From: Candidatus Ulvibacter alkanivorans
Lineage (GTDB): Bacteria > Bacteroidota > Bacteroidia > Flavobacteriales > Flavobacteriaceae
NCBI RefSeq assembly: GCF_003333325.1
Contig: NZ_QOLC01000101.1
Span: forward strand, 1-23,438
Reading direction: 5' to 3'
Length of the DNA: 23,438 bases
The notes beneath the pieces were generated by a model, which ran no database searches, had not been told where the DNA came from, and saw nothing but the letters and a program-made list of their open reading frames with translations. The position numbers and the translations under genes were made by a program. Shown here piece by piece: positions 7,910-18,500 of this stretch. Numbering within the stretch: the stretch's first letter is position 1; each line of letters begins with the position of its first letter.

Positions 7910-9049
7910 ATGATCGCAAAAACAATTAAAGGAAAATACGTCGAAGACGTTATGAAGTCTGTAGAAGAAGTAATTCTTAGCGGTCATAAAACTTCCTTGG
8001 CTATTGTTTTTCTTTCGATTCAACAAGATTTTAAGGAATTAAGTACAAAACTAGATCGTAAGGGAATTCAAGTATTTGGTGCCACTACTGCTGGTGAATT
8101 TATCGATGGCACCATAGAAGAACACAGCATCACACTTATGTTATTAGATTTAACATCCGATCATTTTAAACTAGCATTTCTCGAAACCGGGGATAAAACC
8201 ACTAGCGAGAATGCAAGACAAATTGGTGTTCTAGGTAAGGAAACGTTTACGAACCCTGCCTTTATTATAGTTTCTGGATGGCTTAGTAATGAGGGTGAGA
8301 ACATAGTCGAAAATATCGCAGACGGATTTGGTACCGATGTGACCATTTTTGGTGGGATGGCCGGAGACGATTTGAGTTTATCTGGACCTGTTGTGTTTAC
8401 CAATAATGCGTATAGTGATAAAGGGCTGTTAGCACTTATTATCGATGAAGACAAGATTGAAGTGAACGGCATTGCTACCTGCGGGTGGAAACCTATTGGT
8501 ACCACCAAAACAATTACCAAAAGTGAAGGGAATATTGTCTATACCATTGACGATAAACCTGCCTTGGATATGATCATAAAATATTTGGGCGTAGACTATG
8601 ATTTTGATTCCGGAAAAGAAATTGTAACTCAAATTGGAGCGTATTATCCCTTGCAGATGGAACGTGAAGGTGTGGCTCCGGTGATGCGTACGGCCATGTT
8701 AGCCAATCGAGAGGAACGATCTCTTATTTGTGCAGGTAATATTCCGCAGGGATCAAAAGTAAAGTTTTCACTCCCACCCGATTTTGACGCTATTGAAAAA
8801 GTAGTGGAAGAATGTACCGAATTAAAAAAAGACACCCAAACAGATGCCGATGCTCTTATCATGTTTTCTTGTGTAAGCCGTCATTTATCCTTCGGAATCT
8901 TAATGAGTGAAGAAATTGAACAGGTGAAAAATGTATGGGGCGCTCCGCTAGTCGGATTCTTTACCTATGGCGAATTCGGAAAATCAAAGACAGGAAAACA
9001 TGAATTTCATAATAATACATGCTGTATAGTAGCCTTAAAAGAAAAGTAA
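7910..9049 (+). CDS. FIST-domain sensor protein, copy 2
   Basis: This 379-residue FIST N/FIST C protein has no signal peptide or membrane segment. Landmarks are GIQVFGATTAGEFIDG, TIFGGMAGDDLSLSG, GIATCGWKPIGTTKTITKS, IVYTIDDKPALDM, IPQGSKVKFSLPPDFDAIEK, IMFSCVSRHLSFGILMSEEI and the terminal EFHNNTCCIVALKEK. It is closest to copy 3: the two share almost the same FIST C domain, a recent tandem duplication. The gap to copy 3 is 15 bases. The family binds small ligands; the specific ligand here is unknown. Confidence 0.9.
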   Translation: MIAKTIKGKYVEDVMKSVEEVILSGHKTSLAIVFLSIQQDFKELSTKLDRKGIQVFGATTAGEFIDGTIEEHSITLMLLDLTSDHFKLAFLETGDKTTSENARQIGVLGKETFTNPAFIIVSGWLSNEGENIVENIADGFGTDVTIFGGMAGDDLSLSGPVVFTNNAYSDKGLLALIIDEDKIEVNGIATCGWKPIGTTKTITKSEGNIVYTIDDKPALDMIIKYLGVDYDFDSGKEIVTQIGAYYPLQMEREGVAPVMRTAMLANREERSLICAGNIPQGSKVKFSLPPDFDAIEKVVEECTELKKDTQTDADALIMFSCVSRHLSFGILMSEEIEQVKNVWGAPLVGFFTYGEFGKSKTGKHEFHNNTCCIVALKEK

Positions 9050-9064
9050 GCTAAGCACAATAAA

Positions 9065-10219
9065 ATGACCTCAAAAACAATAAAAGCAAGTTCAACCGAA
9101 GCCATTAGTAATGAAATTGACAAGGCAATTTCTGATGACTTTCGACCTACCTTAGCAATCGTATTCTTGTCGGTCAAACAAGATTGTGAATCGGTAAGAA
9201 GTATTTTGAACACAAAGAATATTACAATTTTTGGGGCTACAACTTCAGGTGAGTTTATCGATGGACAAATTGAGGAAGGTGGTATTGTATTGATGCTGCT
9301 CGATATGGATCTGGCCTATTTTAAATTGGAGTTTATTGAAGCTAGTACACAAAATGGCTTTGAAAGTGCAAAAAAACTAGGGGTTATAGGGAAAAGCAGC
9401 TTTAACAATCCGGCCTTCCTAATTGCTACTGGCGGAGTGGCTTTAGATGGCGAGCATATAGTAAATGGAATTACAGAAGGCTTTGGTAATTCCCAAAATA
9501 AAGAAGTGACCATATTTGGCGGAAAGGCCGGAGATGACCTCCTACTCGAAGCTCCTTTTGTTTTTACGAACGATAAAAGTAAAGAGAATGCGCTTGTAGC
9601 ACTCATTATCGATGAAGACAAAATAGATGTTAGAGGTATCGCTACCTGTGGATGGAAACCAATTGGAACTGCAAAAACAGTTACCAAAAGTGAAGGAAAT
9701 GTAGTCTATACCATAGACGATAAGCCCGCATTAGATATGTTACTAAAGTATCTCGGGATTGAAGTGACGTTTGAAGTAAAAGATGAGGTGGTATCGCTAT
9801 TAAGTTCTTGGTATTATCCGTTGCAATTGGAACGAGAGAATGCAGAACCCGTAATTCGTTCGGCCATGTTTGCAAATTGTAAGGATCGTTCAATTATCTG
9901 TGCCGGGAATGTTCCCCAAGGGTCTAAGGTAAAATTTTCGCTGCCTCCGGATTTCGATTCTATCGATACTGTTGTTTCAGATTGTGAAAGCATTAAGAAC
10001 AATACCCAAGCACAAGCCGATGCCTTGATCATGTTTTCATGTGTAAGTAGGCATTTATCGTTCGGAGTGCTAATGAAAGACGAAATAGAACAGGTGCAGC
10101 AAGTGTGGAACGCGCCCATGGTGGGATTTTTTACTTATGGTGAATTCGGAAGATCCAGAACTGGGAAGAATGAGTATCACAACAATACCTGCTGTATAGT
10201 AGCATTAAAAGAAAAATAA
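9065..10219 (+). CDS. FIST-domain sensor protein, copy 3
   Basis: This 384-residue FIST N/FIST C protein is the closest relative of copy 2. It has a few extra residues before the glycine motif (SQNKEVTIFGGKAGDDLLLE) and a divergent stretch after KYLGIEVTF. The C-terminal part (VPQGSKVKFSLPPDFDSI, FSCVSRHLSFGVLM, EYHNNTCCIVALKEK) is nearly identical to copy 2. Differences concentrate in the N-terminal domain, suggesting that ligand specificity has diverged while the output surface is kept. It is followed by the largest gap inside the operon (79 bases). Confidence 0.9.
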   Translation: MTSKTIKASSTEAISNEIDKAISDDFRPTLAIVFLSVKQDCESVRSILNTKNITIFGATTSGEFIDGQIEEGGIVLMLLDMDLAYFKLEFIEASTQNGFESAKKLGVIGKSSFNNPAFLIATGGVALDGEHIVNGITEGFGNSQNKEVTIFGGKAGDDLLLEAPFVFTNDKSKENALVALIIDEDKIDVRGIATCGWKPIGTAKTVTKSEGNVVYTIDDKPALDMLLKYLGIEVTFEVKDEVVSLLSSWYYPLQLERENAEPVIRSAMFANCKDRSIICAGNVPQGSKVKFSLPPDFDSIDTVVSDCESIKNNTQAQADALIMFSCVSRHLSFGVLMKDEIEQVQQVWNAPMVGFFTYGEFGRSRTGKNEYHNNTCCIVALKEK

Positions 10220-10238
10220 GACCAATATTCATCAGCGC

Positions 10239-10254
10239 GCTATCAAAAGATAGC
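10239..10254 (+). other. Small hairpin in the gap between FIST copies 3 and 4
   Basis: GCTATC and GATAGC flank an AAAA loop. There is no following T run, so it is not a classical terminator. It could affect RNA processing or partial read-through within the operon. The surrounding 79-base gap (10220-10298) also holds a CAAATATTTG palindrome at 10260-10269 and no clear promoter. Confidence 0.3.
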
Positions 10255-10298
10255 CGAATCAAATATTTGGAAAACGTAAAATAACTTATAAATAAGAT

Positions 10299-11456
10299 AT
10301 GAGGTCAAAATCAATTCACGGTGCGTCAACAACCGAAATTAAAACAGCATTAGAAGATGCTATGGCAGATGGTTTTGTACCTACCCTAGCTATCATATTT
10401 ATTTCCGTAGTACAGGATCGGGCAGCGATTCGAGAATTGTTTCAATCGAACGAAATTGATATCCTCGGTGCTACCTCATGCGGCGAATTTAGTACTGGCA
10501 ACCAAACAAAAGGTCAAATAGCCATCTTGCTATTAGCCATTCCTAAAGAAAGCTTTACGATTTTGATCGAACCTATTTATGATAAAACCATAGAAGCAGG
10601 TGCTAAAAGTTTAGCCGAAAAGGTGTTGAAATTATATTCAAATCCATCAATAATTTTGTGTAGTACGGGTATGGATAGAAATGGAGCCTTTTTTAACGGT
10701 GACGAACTCGTGACCCATTTAGAACAACAACTAGGTCCTGAAAAACTTTTTTTTGGCGGGTTGGCTGGTGACGACTGGACCTTAAAGGGCACATTTGTAT
10801 TTACACAAAAGAAAGAGACTGACCGTGGCATGGTGGCGCTTGTGCTTAATGCAGACGAAATCGAAATAAAAGGAATGGCCATAACCGGTTGGAAACCTAT
10901 GGGTATTGTTAGAACCGTTACCAAAAGTAAGGGCAATCTTTTATACGAAATTGATAATAAGCCTGCCGTAGAAATGTATCTTAAATATTTAGGACGAGAA
11001 GATCTTGAAGACAAAGGGGGCTACGACCTAATCAAGGAATTATCTTTCGAATATCCCTTTATAGTAGAAAGAAACAACAATGAAACCATCCTCAAGAGTC
11101 CAATGAAGATCGATCTGGACGAAAATGCCTTGTTCATCGATATTGAGATGCCTGTAGGCACCCGGTTTTGGTTTACCAAACCACCGGAATTCGAAATTGT
11201 AGAAGAAACGTTAGAGAAAGCCAATCTTATAAAAAACACCCCCAATGAGCAGGCCGATGCATTGCTAGTCTTTTCTTGTGCAGGAAGACCTCCGGTGTTA
11301 GGACCGTTGGTCACCGAAGAAAACGAAGGTCTCGCTCAACTTTGGCAAACACCCATGGCTGGTTTCTTTACCTATGGAGAAATTGGAAGGTCGTTGAATG
11401 GCAAACAAAATTTTCACTCCGGCGCGTGCTGCTGGGTTACGTTAACTGAAAAATAA
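10299..11456 (+). CDS. FIST-domain sensor protein, copy 4 (most divergent)
   Basis: This 385-residue FIST N/FIST C protein keeps the family landmarks (GATSCGEFSTGN, LFFGGLAGDDWTL, AITGWKPMGIVRTVTKSKG, LLVFSCAGRPPVLGPL, MAGFFTYGEIGRSLNG) and ends FHSGACCWVTLTEK. It differs from the others in the middle: the GIATCGWK cysteine is absent (MAITGWK), and the SLPPDF stretch is replaced by a related WFTKPPEFEI. This suggests a different ligand or partner. It lies 19 bases before the first kinase, so it is a good candidate to regulate that sensorless kinase. Confidence 0.88.
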   Translation: MRSKSIHGASTTEIKTALEDAMADGFVPTLAIIFISVVQDRAAIRELFQSNEIDILGATSCGEFSTGNQTKGQIAILLLAIPKESFTILIEPIYDKTIEAGAKSLAEKVLKLYSNPSIILCSTGMDRNGAFFNGDELVTHLEQQLGPEKLFFGGLAGDDWTLKGTFVFTQKKETDRGMVALVLNADEIEIKGMAITGWKPMGIVRTVTKSKGNLLYEIDNKPAVEMYLKYLGREDLEDKGGYDLIKELSFEYPFIVERNNNETILKSPMKIDLDENALFIDIEMPVGTRFWFTKPPEFEIVEETLEKANLIKNTPNEQADALLVFSCAGRPPVLGPLVTEENEGLAQLWQTPMAGFFTYGEIGRSLNGKQNFHSGACCWVTLTEK

Positions 11457-11475
11457 AAAACAGTCGGGTACATCT

Positions 11476-12516
11476 ATGAACGAACACCATCAATACATAA
11501 TCGATTTTCTGAATACGACCGAAGATCTTTCCGAAGCAGAAAAAACCAGTCTTACAAAGTATGTGAAGGATGCCGATCGCGCCCTAACCATTTCAGAGTT
11601 TAAATTAGAGCGCACCGAAAAAGTGAAGCGCACTACCGCTATTCTATTGGAAGAAACCATCGAGGAACTTGAACAAAAAAGAAAATCGATAGAAGATACC
11701 AACAATGCGCTTAGTAAATCCTTAGAAGAACTCAAGGCCACACAAGCCCAACTTATTCAGTCAGAAAAAATGGCAAGTCTTGGAGAGCTTACGGCTGGTA
11801 TTGCCCATGAAATTCAGAATCCGTTGAATTTCGTCAATAATTTTTCCGAAGTAAGCCAAGAATTACTGGAGGAAATGAAAGAAGAATTAGCCGCGGGTAA
11901 TTATGATGAGGTCAACGAGATCGCGAACGATGTGATCCAAAACCTAGAAAAGATAAATCATCACGGCAAACGTGCCGATGGCATCGTAAAAGGGATGCTG
12001 CTTCACAGCCGAAGCAGTAAGGGCGAAAAAGAAGTCACCAAGATCAATGAGCTTGTCGATGAATATTTGCGTTTGGCCTATCATGGATTACGCGCAAAAG
12101 ACAAGTCATTTAACGTAAAGTTGGAAACATCGTATAACCCTTCCGAAGTGACTGCAGCCATTGTGCCGCAAGACATAGGTCGTGTGGTACTCAATCTGTT
12201 GACCAACGCCTTTCATGCCGTCTCTGAACGAAAAAAACTACATCCCGACAGCTATGAGCCAATCGTAACTGTGGTAACCAAAGCAGAAAGCGATACCGTG
12301 AGTATTCGAATTTCAGATAATGGAAATGGTATCCCAAAGGCTGTTTTGGATAAGATCTTTCAACCATTTTTCACCACAAAACCCACCGGACAAGGCACAG
12401 GACTTGGGCTTAGCCTAAGTTATGATATCGTAAAAGCGCATGGTGGCGAATTACGTGTATCTACGGAAGACAAAAAAGGAACAGATTTCGTATTTTCATT
12501 ACCGATAACTAACTGA
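11476..12516 (+). CDS. Soluble histidine kinase without a sensor domain
   Basis: This 346-residue protein has no membrane segment. The N-terminal 90 residues are mostly charged helix and coiled coil (roughly 40-100). The dimerisation/phosphoacceptor helix follows with GELTAGIAHEIQNPLNF (His111), then a HATPase domain with N-box Asn244 (LLTNAFHAV), DNGNGIP (Asp281) and GQGTGLGLSLSYDI. All residues expected for an active kinase are present. Lacking an input domain, it is probably controlled by a partner, plausibly a FIST protein encoded directly upstream. Its catalytic half is strikingly like that of the giant kinase 2 bases downstream, so the two arose by duplication and may form mixed dimers or share the same response regulators. 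Confidence 0.93.
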   Translation: MNEHHQYIIDFLNTTEDLSEAEKTSLTKYVKDADRALTISEFKLERTEKVKRTTAILLEETIEELEQKRKSIEDTNNALSKSLEELKATQAQLIQSEKMASLGELTAGIAHEIQNPLNFVNNFSEVSQELLEEMKEELAAGNYDEVNEIANDVIQNLEKINHHGKRADGIVKGMLLHSRSSKGEKEVTKINELVDEYLRLAYHGLRAKDKSFNVKLETSYNPSEVTAAIVPQDIGRVVLNLLTNAFHAVSERKKLHPDSYEPIVTVVTKAESDTVSIRISDNGNGIPKAVLDKIFQPFFTTKPTGQGTGLGLSLSYDIVKAHGGELRVSTEDKKGTDFVFSLPITN

Positions 12517-12518
12517 TT

Positions 12519-15500
12519 ATGAAAGTATCTAAGAAAACCGAAACGGAGGTACTAAACGTCTACGACACCTGGTTGCACAGCTATCTTAATGGCGATGTGA
12601 CCACCTACGACTCATATTTCGATGATGCATTTCATTTTATTGGTTCTACTGCGAACGAAGAATTCTTAAACCGAACCGACACCACACAATTCTTTGCCGA
12701 CACCGCAGCGCAATTAGCAGGCAAATGCGATCTAAGGAACGAGTCACGAACTATCGAGAAATTTGGTGATCTCGTGTTTATAACTCATGTTTTTGACGCT
12801 TGGTTTTTAAATGGTTCCGATTATTCGTACTACGGAAGGTTCCGGTTTTCGAACACACTAAGAAAAAACAAAGAGGGGTGGCGCTTTATCTACCAACATT
12901 TTTCAACGCCCGATTCTAAGACTGAATCCGGCGAAACCATTGGTTTCGATAAGGTAAATGAAGAGAATCAGCAATTAAGGGAAGCCATACAGCGACGTAC
13001 CACAGAGCTTGAACTAATGAATCGAGAGCTGCAAATTGAAGGTGCTGTAGACCGTATTCGCGCCGAAGCCGTCGCTATGAAATCCTCTTCAGATCTGCTA
13101 GATATCGTGGTGACCATGCGAAATGAGTTTATTAAACTTGGGCATGAGGCACATTATTTCTGGCATATGATGTGGTTGCCAAAAACGTATGAAAAAGCAA
13201 TGACTTCCGGCGATGGAAGCAAGATTGGTTTTGTAATGGAACTACCGCGACATATTCATGGTAATATTCCAACATTGGCCAAATGGGAAAAGAGCAACCA
13301 ACCTATGGTCGTTTACCCAATGGATGTGGACGCTGCCATCGATTATGTTGATAAAATGATCGATTTGGGGGATTTTAAGCATATAGACCCACAAGCACCA
13401 ACTCATGATGACATTAGGCATATTGGTGGCCTGACATTTGTCATGGCGCGAACAACGCACGGAGAAATTGGCTATAGTTTACCGGGTGTTGTCACCAAAC
13501 CCCCGAAAGAAGACATCGCTATATTGGTCAAATTTGCCGGTGCCTTCGATCTGGCACATCAGCGATTTTTAGACCTTCAAAAAGCTGAACGACAAGCCAA
13601 AGAAACCTTGATTGAACTGTCCCTAGAACGTATTAGATCGCAGGTAACCGCGATGCAAGCCTCAACAGACCTTTTCAATATTGTGGTTGCAATGCGCAAC
13701 GAATTCATTTCGTTAGGGCACCAAGCCGATTATTTCTGGCATATGCAGTGGCTGGAAGATTCTTATGAAATGTCTATGACTTCGGAAGATGGCAGCCGAG
13801 TTGGAATGGTGATTAATATTCCAAAGTTCGTGCACGACAAAATGGAAGATCTGGCGGCTTGGGAACAAGGTGATGATCCCACCTTCGTATTGGCTTTAGA
13901 TGCTGCTGAAGCCTGGCAGTATATCGATAACATGAATACCTATGGGCAGTATAAGCAAGCCGACCCTAATGCACCTTCCGAAGAAGATATTCAGCATATT
14001 GGCGGATTAACATTCATTATCGCACGCACTTCCCATGGCGAAATCGGCTACAGTTTACCCGGTGTAATTGAAAATCCACCAAAAGCAGCGCTAGATATTC
14101 TAAAGCGTTTCGCGGGTGCTTTCGATCTTGCCTACCGTCGATTTTTGGACCTTCAGAAAGCAGAAGCACAAGCTAGGGAAACGCAGATAGAACTGGCGCT
14201 CGAAAAAGTACGGTCTCGCACCATGGCCATGCAACAAAGCGATGAGATAGGTGAGGTTGCATTAATATTGTTTGAACAATTGGAATCGTTGGGAGGCGAA
14301 TTGTGGGGCACCGGATTTGCGTTCTGTACCGAAAATAGTGATACCGATGAATTTTGGTTTGTGAACAAGGATGGTATCATGCCGTATTTAAAGATTCCAA
14401 ATACGACCGATACTGCTCATCAACAAATGTATCAGGGATGGCAGGACGGTCTCGAACTCTTTTCTATTGAAAAAGGAGGAAAAGATCTTCAGGCTCATTA
14501 CGAATATATGCTTACGGTGCCTTCTGTTCAGCCTATCTTTCAGAAAATATTAGATAGTGGCATCGAATTTCCTACATGGCAGAAATGGCACGCCGCCTAT
14601 TTTTCACAAGGCTACTTGTTGGTGATTACTACGGCTCCTTATAAGTATGAAGACATTTTTAAACGCTTTGCCAAAGTATTCGAACAGGCTTATACCCGCT
14701 TTTTAGACCTACAAAAAGCGGAAGCACAGGCCCGAGAAGCACAAATAGAAACAGCTTTAGAAAAAGTACGTTCGCGCACCATGGCGATGCAGCATAGTGA
14801 TGAACTTCAAGAAGCTTCGCATTTGTTAGATCAGCAAGTAAGGCAATTAGGAATTAAAACCTGGGGTTGTGCTTTTAATATATATAACGAGAATGATTCG
14901 TCAGAATGGTTTGGGAATGAAGCCGGAATCCTGCCAACCTATACAGTTCCAAGAGTAGGAATATTTAAAGAGTACTACGACAAAGGACAAAACGGAGCTA
15001 CATTGTTTATAAAAGAAATCACTGGAGATGAGATACAATCGCATTACGAATTTATGAGCACACTACCGGTGGTGGGTGATGTATTAAAAGAATTAAAACG
15101 TACGAATGGCTCCTTTCCTACCTATCAGATTGATCATGTTGCGTATTTCAAATATGGGTATCTCTTATTTATTACGAGAGAAACAGTTCCTGATGCACAT
15201 GATATTTTTAAGCGATTTGCGAAAGTCTTCGAACAGACCTATACCCGCTTCTTAGATCTTCAAAAGGCTGAAGACCAGGCACGAGAAGCACAGATTGAAG
15301 CAGCTTTAGAGCGCACTCGTACCCAAAGTATGCTGATGCAACATTCAGATGAATTGGATGCGACGTCAAAAGTCTTTCACGAACAATTGCAAATGTTGGG
15401 TATAAACACCGAATTTTCATATGTGTGGCTGCCCGATGAAGAAAAGGGTGAACATCAGTTTTGGGTCGCATGGAATTCAGAAAAAAAAGGAAGTCACGAA

Positions 15501-18500
15501 ATTAAAAGTAAAGCGATCGTTTATCCTTTAGACAAATCAGAGCCCTATACAGCTTCTTGTTTTAAGGATTGGGCGAGTGGAATTTCAGTACATACCCATC
15601 ATATTGAGCCCGCAGAAGTAAAGACTTTTTTTACCGCTTGGGAAGAACTGCTAAAAGATGCAAAAAATTTAAATCCAAATTACTTTTCAAACGGACTTTA
15701 CTATGCCGAAGCCTTTATGAAATATGGCTGTTTTGGAATTAATATAAAACACCAGATTAGTGATGAAGAAAAACAAATACTTGAACGCTTTAGTGTAGAA
15801 TTTGAACGTACCTACACACGTTTCTTAGACCTTCAAAAAGCAGAAGCTCAGGCACAGGAAGCACAAATTGAAGCTGCATTAGAACGAGTGCGATCTCGTT
15901 CGTTGGCAATGCATAAAACAGACGAACTACAAGAGGTAGTGCAGGTGGTGGCCGAAGAACTAAAAAATACCGGTGTCATCCTGGATACCGGTGGAGCCGT
16001 TATTTGCACTTATTTTGAAGATTCTAAAGATGTGATCCATTGGACGGCTACCGAAGATGCCTCGCATCCATCGGTTCCGTATAAACTACCCTACTTCGAA
16101 GATGAACTTTTTGATGAAGCATGGATGTCTAAAGACAGAGGAGACGATTATTTCGCTAAAGAATTTTCATTCGAAGTTAAGAACGCATTTTTTAGTCATG
16201 CATTTGAACATTCCGACTACCGCCAACTCCCCGAGGAATACAAAAAAGTTATTCTAGAAAGTGAGAGTCATGGAATTGCATGGGCTTGGTCTAAGAATTC
16301 GGCCATTATGATCCCTAATATTCAAGGGAATTTGCCTTCCGAAGAAGAAAAAGATATCCTTAAACGCTTCGCTAAAGTATTCGAGCAAGCTTTTATTCGT
16401 TTTATGGACCTTCAGAAGGCGGAAACACAAGCACGAACAGCTCAGATAAATCTTGCCGTAGAACGAGTAAGAGCCAAAGCCTTAGCGATGCATAAATCTG
16501 GAGAAATTATGGAGGTCGTAGCCAAGCTCAAAGAGGAGGTCATGGCCTTAGAAATTCCCAATGTTATAGCGGCCACAATCTTCTTAAAGGAAGGGGAAGA
16601 TAAGGTGCGCATGTGGGATCTATCGACTTTGGAAAAAGACAACGAAGGGTATCAAATTCCGTTCGATATTACATTTAAGCTAAAGAAAAAGGATCCTAAC
16701 TTGTACATTAAGCGAGTTTGGGAAAATCCCGAAAACTACTTTTTAGAAAAACAGGAGGCTAAAGATTTTGAACGAATCCTTGTATGGCTGCATGAAAATG
16801 ATAAATCACAGGTATCAAAAGAAGTTGAGGAGTTTATTGAAACTACCAACCTAAAATGTTTACACCATGCCGTTAAAAAGCTGAATAACGGTAAATTGGT
16901 CATCGATGTGCTCGATCCTCCTACTGCTGAAATGGAAACCATACTTAGCAAAATGGGTGCGGCCTTCGATTTGGCCTATAAACGATTTGAAGATCTACAA
17001 AGAGCCGAAAAACAAACACGAGAAGCCCAAGTTGAAATGGCGTTGGAAAAAGTACGAAGTCGAACCATGGCCATGCAACATAGTGATGAATTGCCGGAAG
17101 CGGCCAATGTACTGTTCACCGAAGTTCAGAATTTAGGAATTCCGGCGTGGAGTTGTGGGTACAACATACTTTCTGAAGATAAAAAATCGAGTATCTGTAT
17201 CATGAGCAGCGAAGGTGAGATACAATCGCCATTTGTACTCCCGCTAACAGAGCATGAAAGCCTAAAACCATGGCACAATGCTATTTTGAATAATGAGGAT
17301 TTTTTTGTGTACGAACAAGGTGGAACTGATTTGGTAGCACATTATGACTATATGCAAAGCTTGCCCGACCTAAAGGCAACGTTTCAACAATTGAAGGAAG
17401 CCGATATCTCGTTGCCAACCTTTCAGGTAAATCATTTGGCAAAATTTACCAATGGTTTTTTATTGTTTATTACCTATGAACGTGTACCCGAGGCACACGA
17501 TATCTTTAAGCGCTTCGGAAAAGTATTTGAACAAACATATACTCGTTTTCTAGACCTGAAAAGAGCAGAAGAACAGGCAAGAGAAGCAAAGATTGAGGCG
17601 GCGTTGGAGCGGGTGAGATCACAGTCTATGGGTATGCAAAGTAGTGCTGACCTGAGCAAGGTAACTACCGAAATGTTCAATCAATTACGCCAATTCGGTG
17701 GCGATTTATTTGCTACCGGTATCGTTTTCTGTGATAAACACCCCGGGCATGTAGAGCAATGGCATAGCATACCAAAAGCGGGAATGATGAGTCCATTTAT
17801 CGTGCCCATCGATTTGGATTACATTCACCAGTATCGTTATGACGAATGGAAAAAAGGAACCGAATTGTTTTCGATAGAGATTCCGAGCGATTTTATCGAA
17901 CAGCATTTTCTGGATATATTCAATCTGCCCGCTGCGCAGAAAGTACTGAAGGATCTTGAGCATAATAATACGCCAATGCCGGAGGCACCTCCTTGGGAAA
18001 TAGACTACGGTGCCTCGTTTAAACATGGATATATTTTGGTTTCTTCGCTGAAGCATTTTGAAGAGGCAGCCATCTTACCACGATTTGCCAATGTGTTCGA
18101 GCAAGTCTATACGCGATATCTTGATTTACAAAAAGCAGAGGCACAGGCCCGTGAATCTCAAATACAGCTGTCGTTGGAGCGTGTTCGTGCACGCGCCATG
18201 GCTATGCACGATTCGGAAGAGTTGGATGAAGTTCTAACCGTGTTATGCGAACAATTCGATGTATTGGGCATTATACCCATGAGCACCCATATGACCGTGT
18301 TGGATTTAGAAAACAACACTTTCACCTTTCGTGAAACCGGAAAATTTGGCAATCGAAGTTTTGGCGAACAAACCGTCGCACTCGATGCCATGGACAACTG
18401 GGAAGAAACTATTGAAAATTGGAAGGCCGATAAGGCCACCGCTATCAACAAGCTTCATTTCCCGAAAGAACAATTGCCCGAAGTTTGGGAGGTGTTCCAC

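Noticed and set aside
10239..10254. Hairpin as a transcription terminator splitting the FIST operon
   Set aside because: The stem is only 6 bp with no T run after it, and no promoter was found before the fourth FIST gene.
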